A DNA stretch of 8,688 bases, taken from contig DACO01000030.1 in NCBI GenBank assembly GCA_002508635.1, positions 1 to 8,688 of the forward strand. Reading direction: 5' to 3'. This DNA comes from Methanolobus sp. UBA118. Lineage in GTDB: Archaea > Halobacteriota > Methanosarcinia > Methanosarcinales > Methanosarcinaceae. Shown here piece by piece: positions 1-5,779 of the stretch (positions are counted from its first letter, which is position 1; every line of letters begins with the position of its first letter). Below the pieces are notes generated by a model, which saw nothing but the letters and a program-made list of their open reading frames with translations, searched no databases and was not told where the DNA came from. A program made the translations under genes and the position numbers.

Positions 1-1790
1 TCGACAAGTGAGCCTGTAAAGTCCTCCGTGCTCTTTCTTTCCACAGCTACCCGGTCACTCAGGATATAATCTCCTACTTCCAGTGTCTGAAGTGTAATGT
101 CGACACCCGCCTTATCGAGCGACCTGGCAACCGAACTTTTCACTTCCCTCTGGTCCACTATTACCTTAGTTTTATCTCCATCAAAATCTGCCAGCTTTAC
201 CTGGTTCCTATCATCGATATCATCAAGGGTCTTCTGGTACTCTCCGCTTTCACGGGCAGGCATGGTCTTCTGGAGTGCCTGCATATTGCTCTGCATTTTT
301 TTCTCTTTGGCAAGACTGCTCCAGTAGTACCCCTCGTCCCTTGTTCCCTTTGTTACAAGTACCACCACACGCCCTTCGTGTTTTCTTCCGGTCCTGCCTT
401 TCCTCTGGATGCTGCGTATCTCGGAGGGAACCGGCTCATAGAAGAGCACAAGGTCTGTTGACGGGATATCCAGTCCTTCTTCTGCAACCGATGTTGCCAC
501 AAGAGTATTGTACTCCCCTGCCTTGAACATGTCAATGATCTCTACCTGCTGCTTCTGCGTGAGACCTTTATCCTTATACTTGGATGCCTGTCCTACAAAA
601 CGTATGGGTCTTATCCCCTCTACCTCTGACAGGGTGTTTGTAATCATCTCTGCGGTATCACGATAGTTTGCAAAAACTATAACCCTTGATTCCGGTTTAC
701 TGCTGAGCTGATCAAGGACTATCTGTTTGACACGTTCCATTTTCGGATGCTCACAGTCGCAGTCTTTGAGACGATGGACGACCTGCCTGATGTAAAGATC
801 CTCGGCCAGGCGTTTGGATGCCTTGCTTCCTTTCTTGGTGCCTGCCTCATTATCAAGTCTTTCCATATACATGCGCAGGGATCCAAGGCCCTGTGTTTCG
901 GTAACCTCCACCGCATGACTCAACTTTAGGATCTCGGCCAGTATGGATATGGCTGTATATACCGATGGTTCCGGCATACCTCGGAGCTCTCCCTGCAGTC
1001 TCTGCTGCAGCATAAGGAGGTCCTTCTTGGAAACATATCTCTTATTGTGGATGGGATAGCCTGCATCCGTGAGTCTTTTGTATCTGTCCTCAAGCACCTT
1101 CTCCAGCAGGCCCTTTATCTCCTTCATCTCTGCCGGAAGATCGATACGCTTCCACTCGATGTCCTTCTTCTGAATATAAGGCGCCACGTCCCTGTCCGTT
1201 TCAGTCTTGACGGCAACAGATTCAATTCGGAGTACCTCACAGACCTCCGCTATCTTTTCATCGGAGCTGCCGGGACTTGCCGTAATTCCAAGACATAATG
1301 GGTCCTTTGAGATATCAAAATACTTCTCTGCAATGTAGGTATAGGCGTAGTTGCCGGTAGCACGATGTGCCTCGTCAAAGGTTATGTGCGTCACATCTTC
1401 GAGGTTGATGCGTTTTGTAAGGATATCGTTCTCGATGACCTGTGGGGTCGAGACGATCACCCGTCCGCTTTTCCACAGTTCTTCCCTTTGTGAGGGGCTG
1501 ATGCTGCCTGTAAAGGTGAGTACTTCTTCTTCGGGTATGTCCAGTACCTTGCGGAAAAAAGATGCGTGTTGCTCAACAAGTGGTTTTGTGGGCGAAAGTA
1601 CCAGTACCTTCCCGCCTGATTTTTCCAGGCGTGATGCAATGACGAGAAGAGCTACTATGGTCTTCCCGAGTCCTGTGGGAAGAACTACTAAAGTGGATGC
1701 TGCAAGGGCCTTACCGGCCAGGTCAAGCTGGTAAAGCCTCTGCTCCACAGCTTCAGCTTTGATCAGTGGATGTCTGATATATTCCGGCAT
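1..1790 (-). CDS. hef: Hef-type helicase/nuclease (partial, 3' end off window)
   Basis: Superfamily 2 DEAH helicase fused to an XPF/ERCC4 nuclease, which acts on stalled or forked DNA in euryarchaea. I translated this frame to the window edge: 596 codons with no stop. Visible motifs are Walker A PTGLGKT (residues 38-44), PTKPLVEQH (motif Ia, about 70), DEAH (139-142), LVATSVAEEGLDIPS (motif V region) and QRKGRTGR (motif VI, 462-469). A helical insert lies between the two RecA lobes. The ERCC4 nuclease then begins near residue 542 (VIVDQRE), with GDY at 573-575 and ERK at 584-586, the core of the GDxxxERKxxxD active site. The rest of the nuclease and the helix-hairpin-helix tail lie beyond position 1. 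The family usually has roughly 750 residues. The ATG at 1790 opens the conserved start MPEYIRHPL. No clear Shine-Dalgarno lies upstream; a large inverted repeat sits there instead. It lies 73 bp downstream of glyS on the same strand. Confidence 0.95.
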   Translation of the reverse strand, partial: MPEYIRHPLIKAEAVEQRLYQLDLAGKALAASTLVVLPTGLGKTIVALLVIASRLEKSGGKVLVLSPTKPLVEQHASFFRKVLDIPEEEVLTFTGSISPSQREELWKSGRVIVSTPQVIENDILTKRINLEDVTHITFDEAHRATGNYAYTYIAEKYFDISKDPLCLGITASPGSSDEKIAEVCEVLRIESVAVKTETDRDVAPYIQKKDIEWKRIDLPAEMKEIKGLLEKVLEDRYKRLTDAGYPIHNKRYVSKKDLLMLQQRLQGELRGMPEPSVYTAISILAEILKLSHAVEVTETQGLGSLRMYMERLDNEAGTKKGSKASKRLAEDLYIRQVVHRLKDCDCEHPKMERVKQIVLDQLSSKPESRVIVFANYRDTAEMITNTLSEVEGIRPIRFVGQASKYKDKGLTQKQQVEIIDMFKAGEYNTLVATSVAEEGLDIPSTDLVLFYEPVPSEIRSIQRKGRTGRKHEGRVVVLVTKGTRDEGYYWSSLAKEKKMQSNMQALQKTMPARESGEYQKTLDDIDDRNQVKLADFDGDKTKVIVDQREVKSSVARSLDKAGVDITLQTLEVGDYILSDRVAVERKSTEDFTGSLV

Positions 1791-1796
1791 GTTTTC

Positions 1797-1834
1797 AAGC
1801 TTAAAGTTTGTCGGTCTATACAATCTTTAAGCTT
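1797..1834 (-). repeat. 38-bp inverted repeat in the hef leader/promoter
   Basis: AAGCTTAAAG (1797-1806) and CTTTAAGCTT (1825-1834) are a perfect 10-bp inverted pair. After one T/T mismatch, TTG (1808-1810) pairs with CAA (1821-1823), leaving a 10-nt centre. The repeat ends 6 nt before the hef ATG. Its distal arm touches the likely TATA element, so it would span the predicted start of transcription. It could be an operator for a dimeric repressor, or a hairpin in the hef leader. Seen directly; the role is inferred. Confidence 0.7.
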
Positions 1835-1842
1835 TTAAATAT
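1834..1842 (-). promoter_or_regulatory. Candidate TATA box for hef
   Basis: On the minus strand ATATTTAAA occurs here. Archaeal transcription usually starts about 25 nt downstream, which would be near 1812 and give a leader of about 22 nt before the hef ATG. There is no strong T-run after glyS, so hef could also be reached by read-through from glyS. Confidence 0.35.
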
Positions 1843-1863
1843 GTGGCAAGCAGGGTGAAAGTA

Positions 1864-3609
1864 TTAGAGTGCAACTCCTGCACTCTCAAAGTCCCTGTTC
1901 TTATACATGAGCTCATACAGCACTTCCTCTATACCATATACGGACGTGCGCACCTGTTTCATGCTGTCACGCTCACGTATGGTCACTGTATTGTCTTCCA
2001 GTGTATCATAGTCGATGGTAATGGAGTACGGTGTACCGATCTCATCGTTTCTTCTGTAGCGGCGTCCGATGGTGCCTGAATCATCATACGAGACAAGCAG
2101 TCCCTGTTCCCTTATCTTGCTCTCGATATTTCTTGCAGGCTCGATGAGCTCTTTTCTGGTCAGGAGAGGAAGCACTGCAACCTGGACAGGTGCGGTCTCG
2201 TTCCTGAACCTCATGACTATTCTGGATTCTTCCTCATCGTCTTCCTTTGCAGGTACTGCTTCTTCATCAAAGGCATGCTCCAGGACAGTGTAGAATATCC
2301 TGTCTATACCAAAGGATGGCTCCACCACATGAGGTACGATGTTCTCTCCGCTGACCTTTACCGTCTCTTCTGCAAACTGGACAGCATCTTCTGGAACTGT
2401 GACCTCCCCGGAATCGATCTTGACCTTGATCTCTCCTTTTTCCAGTTCCTCCCTTGATAGTTCCTTAAGGGCTTCTGCGACCATCTTTGCCTTGCCCTTG
2501 AAGAGGGGGCCAAGTTTTCCCATGTTGGGCTTGACCACAAACTGAGTGACCATCTTCGGTTCGGGGTATTCTCGGTAAATAGAGAGTTCGGTCTTGCTGA
2601 CAGATGCATGTGCGCAGAGGTCATAGTCCGTCCTGTCGGCAATTCCGACAACTTCCACCCAGCCGAATCTGCTGGTGCTGACCTCGGCATCCCAGCAGTC
2701 CATGGCGTAGTGTGCCATCTCGTCCTTCTTGTGCTGCCTGAATCTGAGCATCTCAGGAGCAACACCCACACGCTGCAGGAAGAGGTTTGTAAGTCCGATC
2801 TGGTATGCGAGGAACTCATGGGCTATGATGCCCTTCTCCAGTGCCTCGGCTATTGTCATCTTCTCGATCTCACCCTTCTCCTGTGCAGCATCGGAATACA
2901 GGTTCAGGACCGTGTCGGCAAACCTTCCGATCTTCGGATGGCTCTTGTCCTCTGGATCGATGAAGATCTCAGCTTCTGCCTGTGTGAACTCCCTGAGCCT
3001 GATGACTCCCTGTCTCGGGGAGATCTCGTTACGGTAAGACTTTCCTATCTGGGTGGCACCGAATGGGAGCTTTTCACGGTAGAAACGTGCCAGTCTCAAA
3101 AAGTCCACGAACATTCCCTGTGCGGTTTCCGGACGCATGTATCCCTGCCTGCCGGATCCTGGTCCTATCTGTGTCTTGAACATTAGGTTGAACTCGTATG
3201 TATCACCAAGGTCACCTTCACATTCGGGACATTTCACCTGGTTCTCACTGATGATCCTGTCAAGTTCCTCGTTGCTGAGTGCATCGGCAACAGGAACCAG
3301 TTTGTCTATCAGGTGGTCTGCCCTGAAAGCCTCGCCACATGCCTTACATTCACACAAAGGGTCTGAGAAGCCGCCAACATGTCCGGATGCCACGAACACG
3401 TTCTCGATTCCTACCGTAGGGGTCTCGATCTCCATGAAACCTTCCTGGATAACGAATAGCTCTCTCCAGATCTGCTCTATCCTGCGTTTAAGTGTGCTTC
3501 CCAGAGGTCCGTAGTCGTAAAACCCTGCTGTTCCTCCGTAGAGTTCGAATGAGTTCCATAAAAAGCCCCGGCGTTTGGCCAGTTCTATAACCTGTTCGTA
3601 TTTATCCAT
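1864..3609 (-). CDS. glyS: Glycyl-tRNA synthetase, archaeal/eukaryotic alpha2 type
   Basis: Class II aminoacyl-tRNA synthetase charging tRNA-Gly, cytoplasmic homodimer. The product is 581 residues and full length for the archaeal type. It opens with the family signature around RGFLWNSFELYGG (14-26) and YDYGPLG (31-37). A four-cysteine cluster (C88/C91 and C127/C130, in CKAC and CPEC) fits the zinc site of the insertion. RPETAQGMF (159-167) and motif 2, YRNEISPRQG (192-201) followed by REFTQAE, carry ATP/glycine contacts. GWVEVVGIADRTDYDL near 316 is the glycine-recognition strand. Motif 3, PSFGIDR, lies near 431. The C-terminal anticodon-binding domain follows, with AVLPLL near 478 and GTIGRRYRRNDEIGTPY near 512-528. 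The ATG at 3609 has a GAGG Shine-Dalgarno (3617-3620) 7 nt upstream. The last codons form a hairpin. Flanked by hef downstream and a long spacer upstream. Confidence 0.97.
   Translation of the reverse strand: MDKYEQVIELAKRRGFLWNSFELYGGTAGFYDYGPLGSTLKRRIEQIWRELFVIQEGFMEIETPTVGIENVFVASGHVGGFSDPLCECKACGEAFRADHLIDKLVPVADALSNEELDRIISENQVKCPECEGDLGDTYEFNLMFKTQIGPGSGRQGYMRPETAQGMFVDFLRLARFYREKLPFGATQIGKSYRNEISPRQGVIRLREFTQAEAEIFIDPEDKSHPKIGRFADTVLNLYSDAAQEKGEIEKMTIAEALEKGIIAHEFLAYQIGLTNLFLQRVGVAPEMLRFRQHKKDEMAHYAMDCWDAEVSTSRFGWVEVVGIADRTDYDLCAHASVSKTELSIYREYPEPKMVTQFVVKPNMGKLGPLFKGKAKMVAEALKELSREELEKGEIKVKIDSGEVTVPEDAVQFAEETVKVSGENIVPHVVEPSFGIDRIFYTVLEHAFDEEAVPAKEDDEEESRIVMRFRNETAPVQVAVLPLLTRKELIEPARNIESKIREQGLLVSYDDSGTIGRRYRRNDEIGTPYSITIDYDTLEDNTVTIRERDSMKQVRTSVYGIEEVLYELMYKNRDFESAGVAL
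1866..1886 (-). terminator. Hairpin over the last codons of glyS
   Basis: AGAGTGCA (1866-1873) and TGCACTCT (1879-1886) form a perfect 8-bp stem with a 5-nt loop. The glyS stop codon overlaps the foot of the stem. Only a weak T-containing tail (TACTTTC) follows, so termination may be partial, allowing some read-through to hef. It could instead be a 3'-end stabilising structure. Confidence 0.4.
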
Positions 3610-3724
3610 AAGATGTCCTCGTAATGATGTGTCTGTAATTAGATTGATAGAACATCGACATTTCCATCGGATTTAATAGTAACGCGACTTATTTCAGACA
3701 ATGCATGTATGTGTTTTCAATTTT

Positions 3725-3746
3725 CATGTACAAACTTTGGTACATG
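3725..3746. repeat. 22-bp inverted repeat upstream of glyS
   Basis: CATGTAC (3725-3731) and GTACATG (3740-3746) are perfect 7-bp arms around an 8-bp centre. It sits about 115 bp before the glyS start and just before the TATA-like element at 3761. A dimeric regulator could bind it, or it could form a leader hairpin. A partial third arm, GCATGTA, lies at 3703-3709. Confidence 0.5.
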
Positions 3747-3760
3747 CTGTGCATAATCCC

Positions 3761-3768
3761 TATATAGG
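3761..3768 (+). promoter_or_regulatory. TATA box for candidate small RNA
   Basis: TATATAGG lies within the palindrome CCTATATAGG. Read on the plus strand, initiation 25-27 nt downstream falls at about 3790, where the closing stem of the candidate RNA begins. Because the element is palindromic it could also serve the minus strand (glyS, with a leader of about 130 nt). The upstream BRE region is not strong. Confidence 0.4.
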
Positions 3769-3789
3769 TGATCATATCTTCTTCACTTT

Positions 3790-3882
3790 GAGCAAGGTCA
3801 GCTAAGCAATCATATTTCATATCGTACCACCACTTTATATGATTCAATTGGTCATTTCAACACTTGACCTTGCTTTTCTTTT
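3790..3882 (+). ncRNA. Candidate small RNA with nested stems and T-rich end
   Basis: AGCAAGGTCA (3791-3800) pairs perfectly with TGACCTTGCT (3865-3874). Inside, AATCATAT (3808-3815) pairs perfectly with ATATGATT (3837-3844). The outer stem is followed on the plus strand by TTTTCTTTTCATTTC, a good archaeal terminator tract; the opposite strand lacks such a tail, which sets the orientation. A TATA element lies at the right distance upstream. Both flanking genes run on the minus strand, so this would be an independent transcript of about 85-95 nt. It has no similarity I recognise to tRNA, box C/D or SRP RNA. The structure is seen; being a gene is inferred. Confidence 0.4.
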
Positions 3883-3965
3883 CATTTCATCATCTTTTCT
3901 ACTAGAGCAATTAATTTATCTCAGATCTTTTTCTGTGGAAACTTATTAAGAACCAGAATTGCATA

Positions 3966-4015
3966 GGAAGAGCCCCCTTCTTCCAGTGGAAAAAGAAACC
4001 TACTCACTGCTCTTC
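3966..4015. repeat. Bulged inverted repeat downstream of aroA'
   Basis: GAAGAG (3967-3972) pairs with CTCTTC (4010-4015), and CAGTG (3984-3988) pairs with CACTG (4005-4009). The two stems are contiguous on the right arm and separated by an 11-nt pyrimidine-rich bulge on the left. It lies 40-90 nt beyond the aroA' stop, so it may be part of that 3' untranslated region or an independent element. Confidence 0.35.
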
Positions 4016-4037
4016 AATTTTATATAATAAATATACT

Positions 4038-4068
4038 AAAAAAGAAATACTGGAATCTTAAGATTCCA
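4038..4068 (-). terminator. Terminator overlapping the aroA' stop codon
   Basis: TGGAATCTTAAGATTCCA (4051-4068) is a perfect 18-bp palindrome. On the minus strand it folds as a 7-bp stem with a TTAA loop that contains the aroA' stop codon. It is followed by GTATTTCTTTTTT. Hairpin plus T-run is a convincing end for the dut-aroA' transcript. Confidence 0.7.
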
Positions 4069-4849
4069 TAGCTTCGTCCGGTGTAAGCCCTTTATGGACT
4101 ATCATGGATATGCGGGATACAAGCTTTATGGGATCATCTGACTGGAAGACATTTCTTCCGATAGCGACTCCTTTTCCTCCTGCCTGCAGGGAATCATAGA
4201 TCATCTCAAGCAGATCATTCTCGGTTTCCATTCTCGGGCCACCTGCTATGACCACAGGTACGGGGCATCCCTGAACGACTTCCCTGAAGGAATCTATGTC
4301 GCCTGTATAATTGGTTTTGACGATATCAGCACCAAGTTCCGCTCCGATCCTGGCAGCGTGCTTGACATATTCCACATCGTGCTCGGATGTTACTTTAGGA
4401 CCTCTTGGATACATCATTGCAAGAAGTGGCATTCCCCATTCATCACATTTGCTTGCGATGTGGCCAAGATCATGAAGCATTTTTGCCTCGTCATCCGCAC
4501 CAACGTTTATGTGTACAGAAACGGCATCTGCTCCTACTTTGATTGCTTCTTCAACAGTTGTTGCAAGCACCTTGTGATTGGGATCCGGTCCCAGTGATGT
4601 GGAAGCTGACAGGTGGATGATAAGTCCGACGTCCCTTCCGTATCCTCTGTGACCGTACTTGGGAAGTCCCATATGTCCCAGAACGGCGTTTGCTCCTCCC
4701 TCTGCAACCTTGTTCACGGTTGAGGGCATATCTATTAAACCTTTGATAGGACCTGCTCCGACTCCGTGGTCCATCGGGATTATAATCGCATTACCGGTAT
4801 TACGATCGAATATCCTTTCGATCCTGACAGATTTGCCAATTTCGCTCAT
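4058..4849 (-). CDS. aroA': ADH synthase (AroA', class I aldolase family)
   Basis: 2-amino-3,7-dideoxy-D-threo-hept-6-ulosonate synthase. It joins L-aspartate semialdehyde to a deoxy-ketohexose phosphate as the first step of the alternative archaeal shikimate route, with AroB' next. The 263 residues resemble MJ0400 of Methanocaldococcus from end to end as I recall it. Visible are PMDHG (25-29, with Asp27), GHRGYG (66-71), MMYPRG (145-150, with Tyr147) and DIVKTNYTGD (175-184), where Lys178 is the Schiff-base lysine. The phosphate-binding strands IAGGP (201-205) and GVAIGRNVFQ (227-236) follow. A fructose-bisphosphate aldolase role in the same superfamily cannot be fully excluded. The ATG at 4849 has GAGGG closely upstream. 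It follows dut by 50 bp on the same strand. No aroB' lies next to it here. Confidence 0.9.
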   Translation of the reverse strand: MSEIGKSVRIERIFDRNTGNAIIIPMDHGVGAGPIKGLIDMPSTVNKVAEGGANAVLGHMGLPKYGHRGYGRDVGLIIHLSASTSLGPDPNHKVLATTVEEAIKVGADAVSVHINVGADDEAKMLHDLGHIASKCDEWGMPLLAMMYPRGPKVTSEHDVEYVKHAARIGAELGADIVKTNYTGDIDSFREVVQGCPVPVVIAGGPRMETENDLLEMIYDSLQAGGKGVAIGRNVFQSDDPIKLVSRISMIVHKGLTPDEAMES

Positions 4850-4870
4850 GCATCCCTCATAGGCTTGATT

Positions 4871-4889
4871 CTACATAATTTTTACGTAG
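4871..4889 (-). repeat. Hairpin between dut and aroA'
   Basis: In the minus-strand RNA CUACGUAA pairs with UUAUGUAG over 8 bp (one G-U) with a 3-nt loop. The G-U pair only works on this strand. It lies in the 50-bp gap between the dut stop and the aroA' ribosome binding site and might set the relative expression of the two genes. Confidence 0.4.
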
Positions 4890-4899
4890 GCCAGAGGAT

Positions 4900-5406
4900 T
4901 TACAGGTTCTCGTTCTGGTATCTGCCGCAGTATCCTTCACTGACCTCCCGGAGGAGATTGTAGAATACCAGCTGTAATAGTCTTGCATTTTGTCTGACCC
5001 TGAAACCATTGGGGTTATGTACAACCAGCATTGATTCGCTTCTTCCTCTGTAGCCGGAATCCCACACGGCCGATTCCACGGTAACCCCGCATCTCAGCAG
5101 ACTTGATCTTGGTCTTGCAATGGCAGCCAGGTCCAGGGGAATATTTACCACCTCATTGAAAGTGATCTTATATGTTCCCGGTTTCAGGAAAGCCCAGCCT
5201 TCAGCATTGAATTCTATACTTTCGCTTTCAGGTATATGTCTCTGGGTATTGTCAAAATCCACTGCTCCGGTGCCTTTTAATGCTTCGATGCCCTTGAGCG
5301 TTAGCTCAAAGCTGTTGGGCTGCAATTGTGTTTCGGTGTCTATGGTATTCTCAACAAGTGGTGGCTCACTGTTGATCCTGTCCTTTAGTTCGTCTCTGGA
5401 TAGCAT
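4900..5406 (-). CDS. dut: dUTP diphosphatase, archaeal dCTP-deaminase-like family
   Basis: Hydrolyses dUTP to dUMP and pyrophosphate, keeping uracil out of DNA and feeding thymidylate synthesis; expected to be a cytoplasmic trimer. The product is 168 residues from the ATG at 5406 (MLSRDEL), matching the N-terminus I recall for Methanosarcina homologues. A TTG at 5427 would add seven residues (MFRTKLI), with no support from a ribosome binding site. Key motifs are PNSFELTL (30-37), ARPRSSLLRCG (97-107) and AVWDSGYRGRSES (113-125), with Asp116 as the likely catalytic residue. VVHNPNGFRV and LLQLVF follow near 128-148. At the position of the catalytic glutamate of dCTP deaminases (LEFYN) this protein has VVHN, so I favour dUTPase over a deaminase or the bifunctional enzyme. 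First gene of a probable dut-aroA' operon. Confidence 0.88.
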   Translation of the reverse strand: MLSRDELKDRINSEPPLVENTIDTETQLQPNSFELTLKGIEALKGTGAVDFDNTQRHIPESESIEFNAEGWAFLKPGTYKITFNEVVNIPLDLAAIARPRSSLLRCGVTVESAVWDSGYRGRSESMLVVHNPNGFRVRQNARLLQLVFYNLLREVSEGYCGRYQNENL

Positions 5407-5509
5407 GATTAGCTTAGTTCTGAACAATAAGATATTATTATTGCGGCAAACTCTGGCTGAGCATTATCTTCATTCTAAGAAAATAAAGTATCATGTGCCT
5501 TTTTTAATA

Positions 5510-5522
5510 CTATTTTTATATG
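5510..5522. promoter_or_regulatory. Shared TATA region for divergent transcripts
   Basis: TTTTTATATG (5513-5522) is a TATA-like element on the plus strand, with initiation expected near 5545. Its complement reads TATAAAAATAG on the minus strand, with initiation expected near 5490. It could serve dut on one side and the small-protein/Rieske operon on the other. A second plus-strand option is ATGTATTTAAG near 5540-5550. Confidence 0.4.
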
Positions 5523-5606
5523 CTTTTTAAGCTGATTAAAAATGTATTTAAGCTTTGCAGGTGATGTTCTATACGAACCTAGAAGGGGTATAATGGGGAA
5601 CTTCCT

Positions 5607-5765
5607 ATGTATAAGGTCATAAACGCAAAATTAGCATCCGGTATGGATGGCGGTAAAGTTTACAGAAGCGATCTTGAGGGCATTGGCGGGAGAATAAGAC
5701 TTATTTTCGAACTATGCAACCTGGTTGATCCCACACAGGATCCCTATGCAATGAAGGTAGAATAA
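5607..5765 (+). CDS. Small unrecognised protein (52 aa) ahead of the Rieske oxidoreductase
   Basis: An open frame of 52 codons from the ATG at 5607 to the TAA at 5763, too short to be called by length alone. It begins MYKVINAKLASGMDGG and ends DPYAMKVE. It is mostly hydrophilic, with a likely beta strand RIRLIFEL at 29-36 and one cysteine at 37, and shows no signal peptide or membrane segment. Support comes from position: it lies behind a TATA element and its stop is 14 bp before the start of the 520-aa oxidoreductase on the same strand, as in a translationally linked pair. A GGGG run 8 nt before the ATG is the only ribosome-site-like sequence. No in-frame alternative start exists upstream before a stop at 5580. 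I do not recognise the family. Confidence 0.6.
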   Translation: MYKVINAKLASGMDGGKVYRSDLEGIGGRIRLIFELCNLVDPTQDPYAMKVE

Positions 5766-5779
5766 AAAGGCGGGTCCTT

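Larger units (their letters stand above)
3610..4057. other. 448-bp AT-rich spacer between glyS and aroA'
   Basis: No open frame here looks coding. The spacer contains, in order, the glyS ribosome binding site, a 22-bp inverted repeat (3725-3746), a TATA-like palindrome (3761-3768), a nested stem-loop with a T-rich tail (3790-3882), a bulged inverted repeat (3966-4015) and the T-run of the aroA' terminator. The glyS promoter must lie here, but I cannot place it with confidence. Confidence 0.7.

Noticed and set aside
1351..1734. 127-codon plus-strand frame
   Set aside because: Antisense to the helicase core of hef; the hef frame is intact with Walker A and DEAH motifs.
2358..2819. 153-codon minus-strand frame overlapping glyS in another frame
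   Set aside because: The serine/arginine-rich translation is typical of a shifted reading of glyS, whose own frame is intact.
2608..3186. 192-codon plus-strand frame within glyS
   Set aside because: It lies antisense to a well-conserved synthetase and has no ribosome site; it is a by-product of glyS codon use.
5407..5427. TTG start for dut adding seven residues
   Set aside because: No ribosome site supports it, and homologues as I recall them begin near the ATG at 5406.
5120..5530. 136-codon plus-strand frame
   Set aside because: Antisense to dut and extends through the divergent promoter region.
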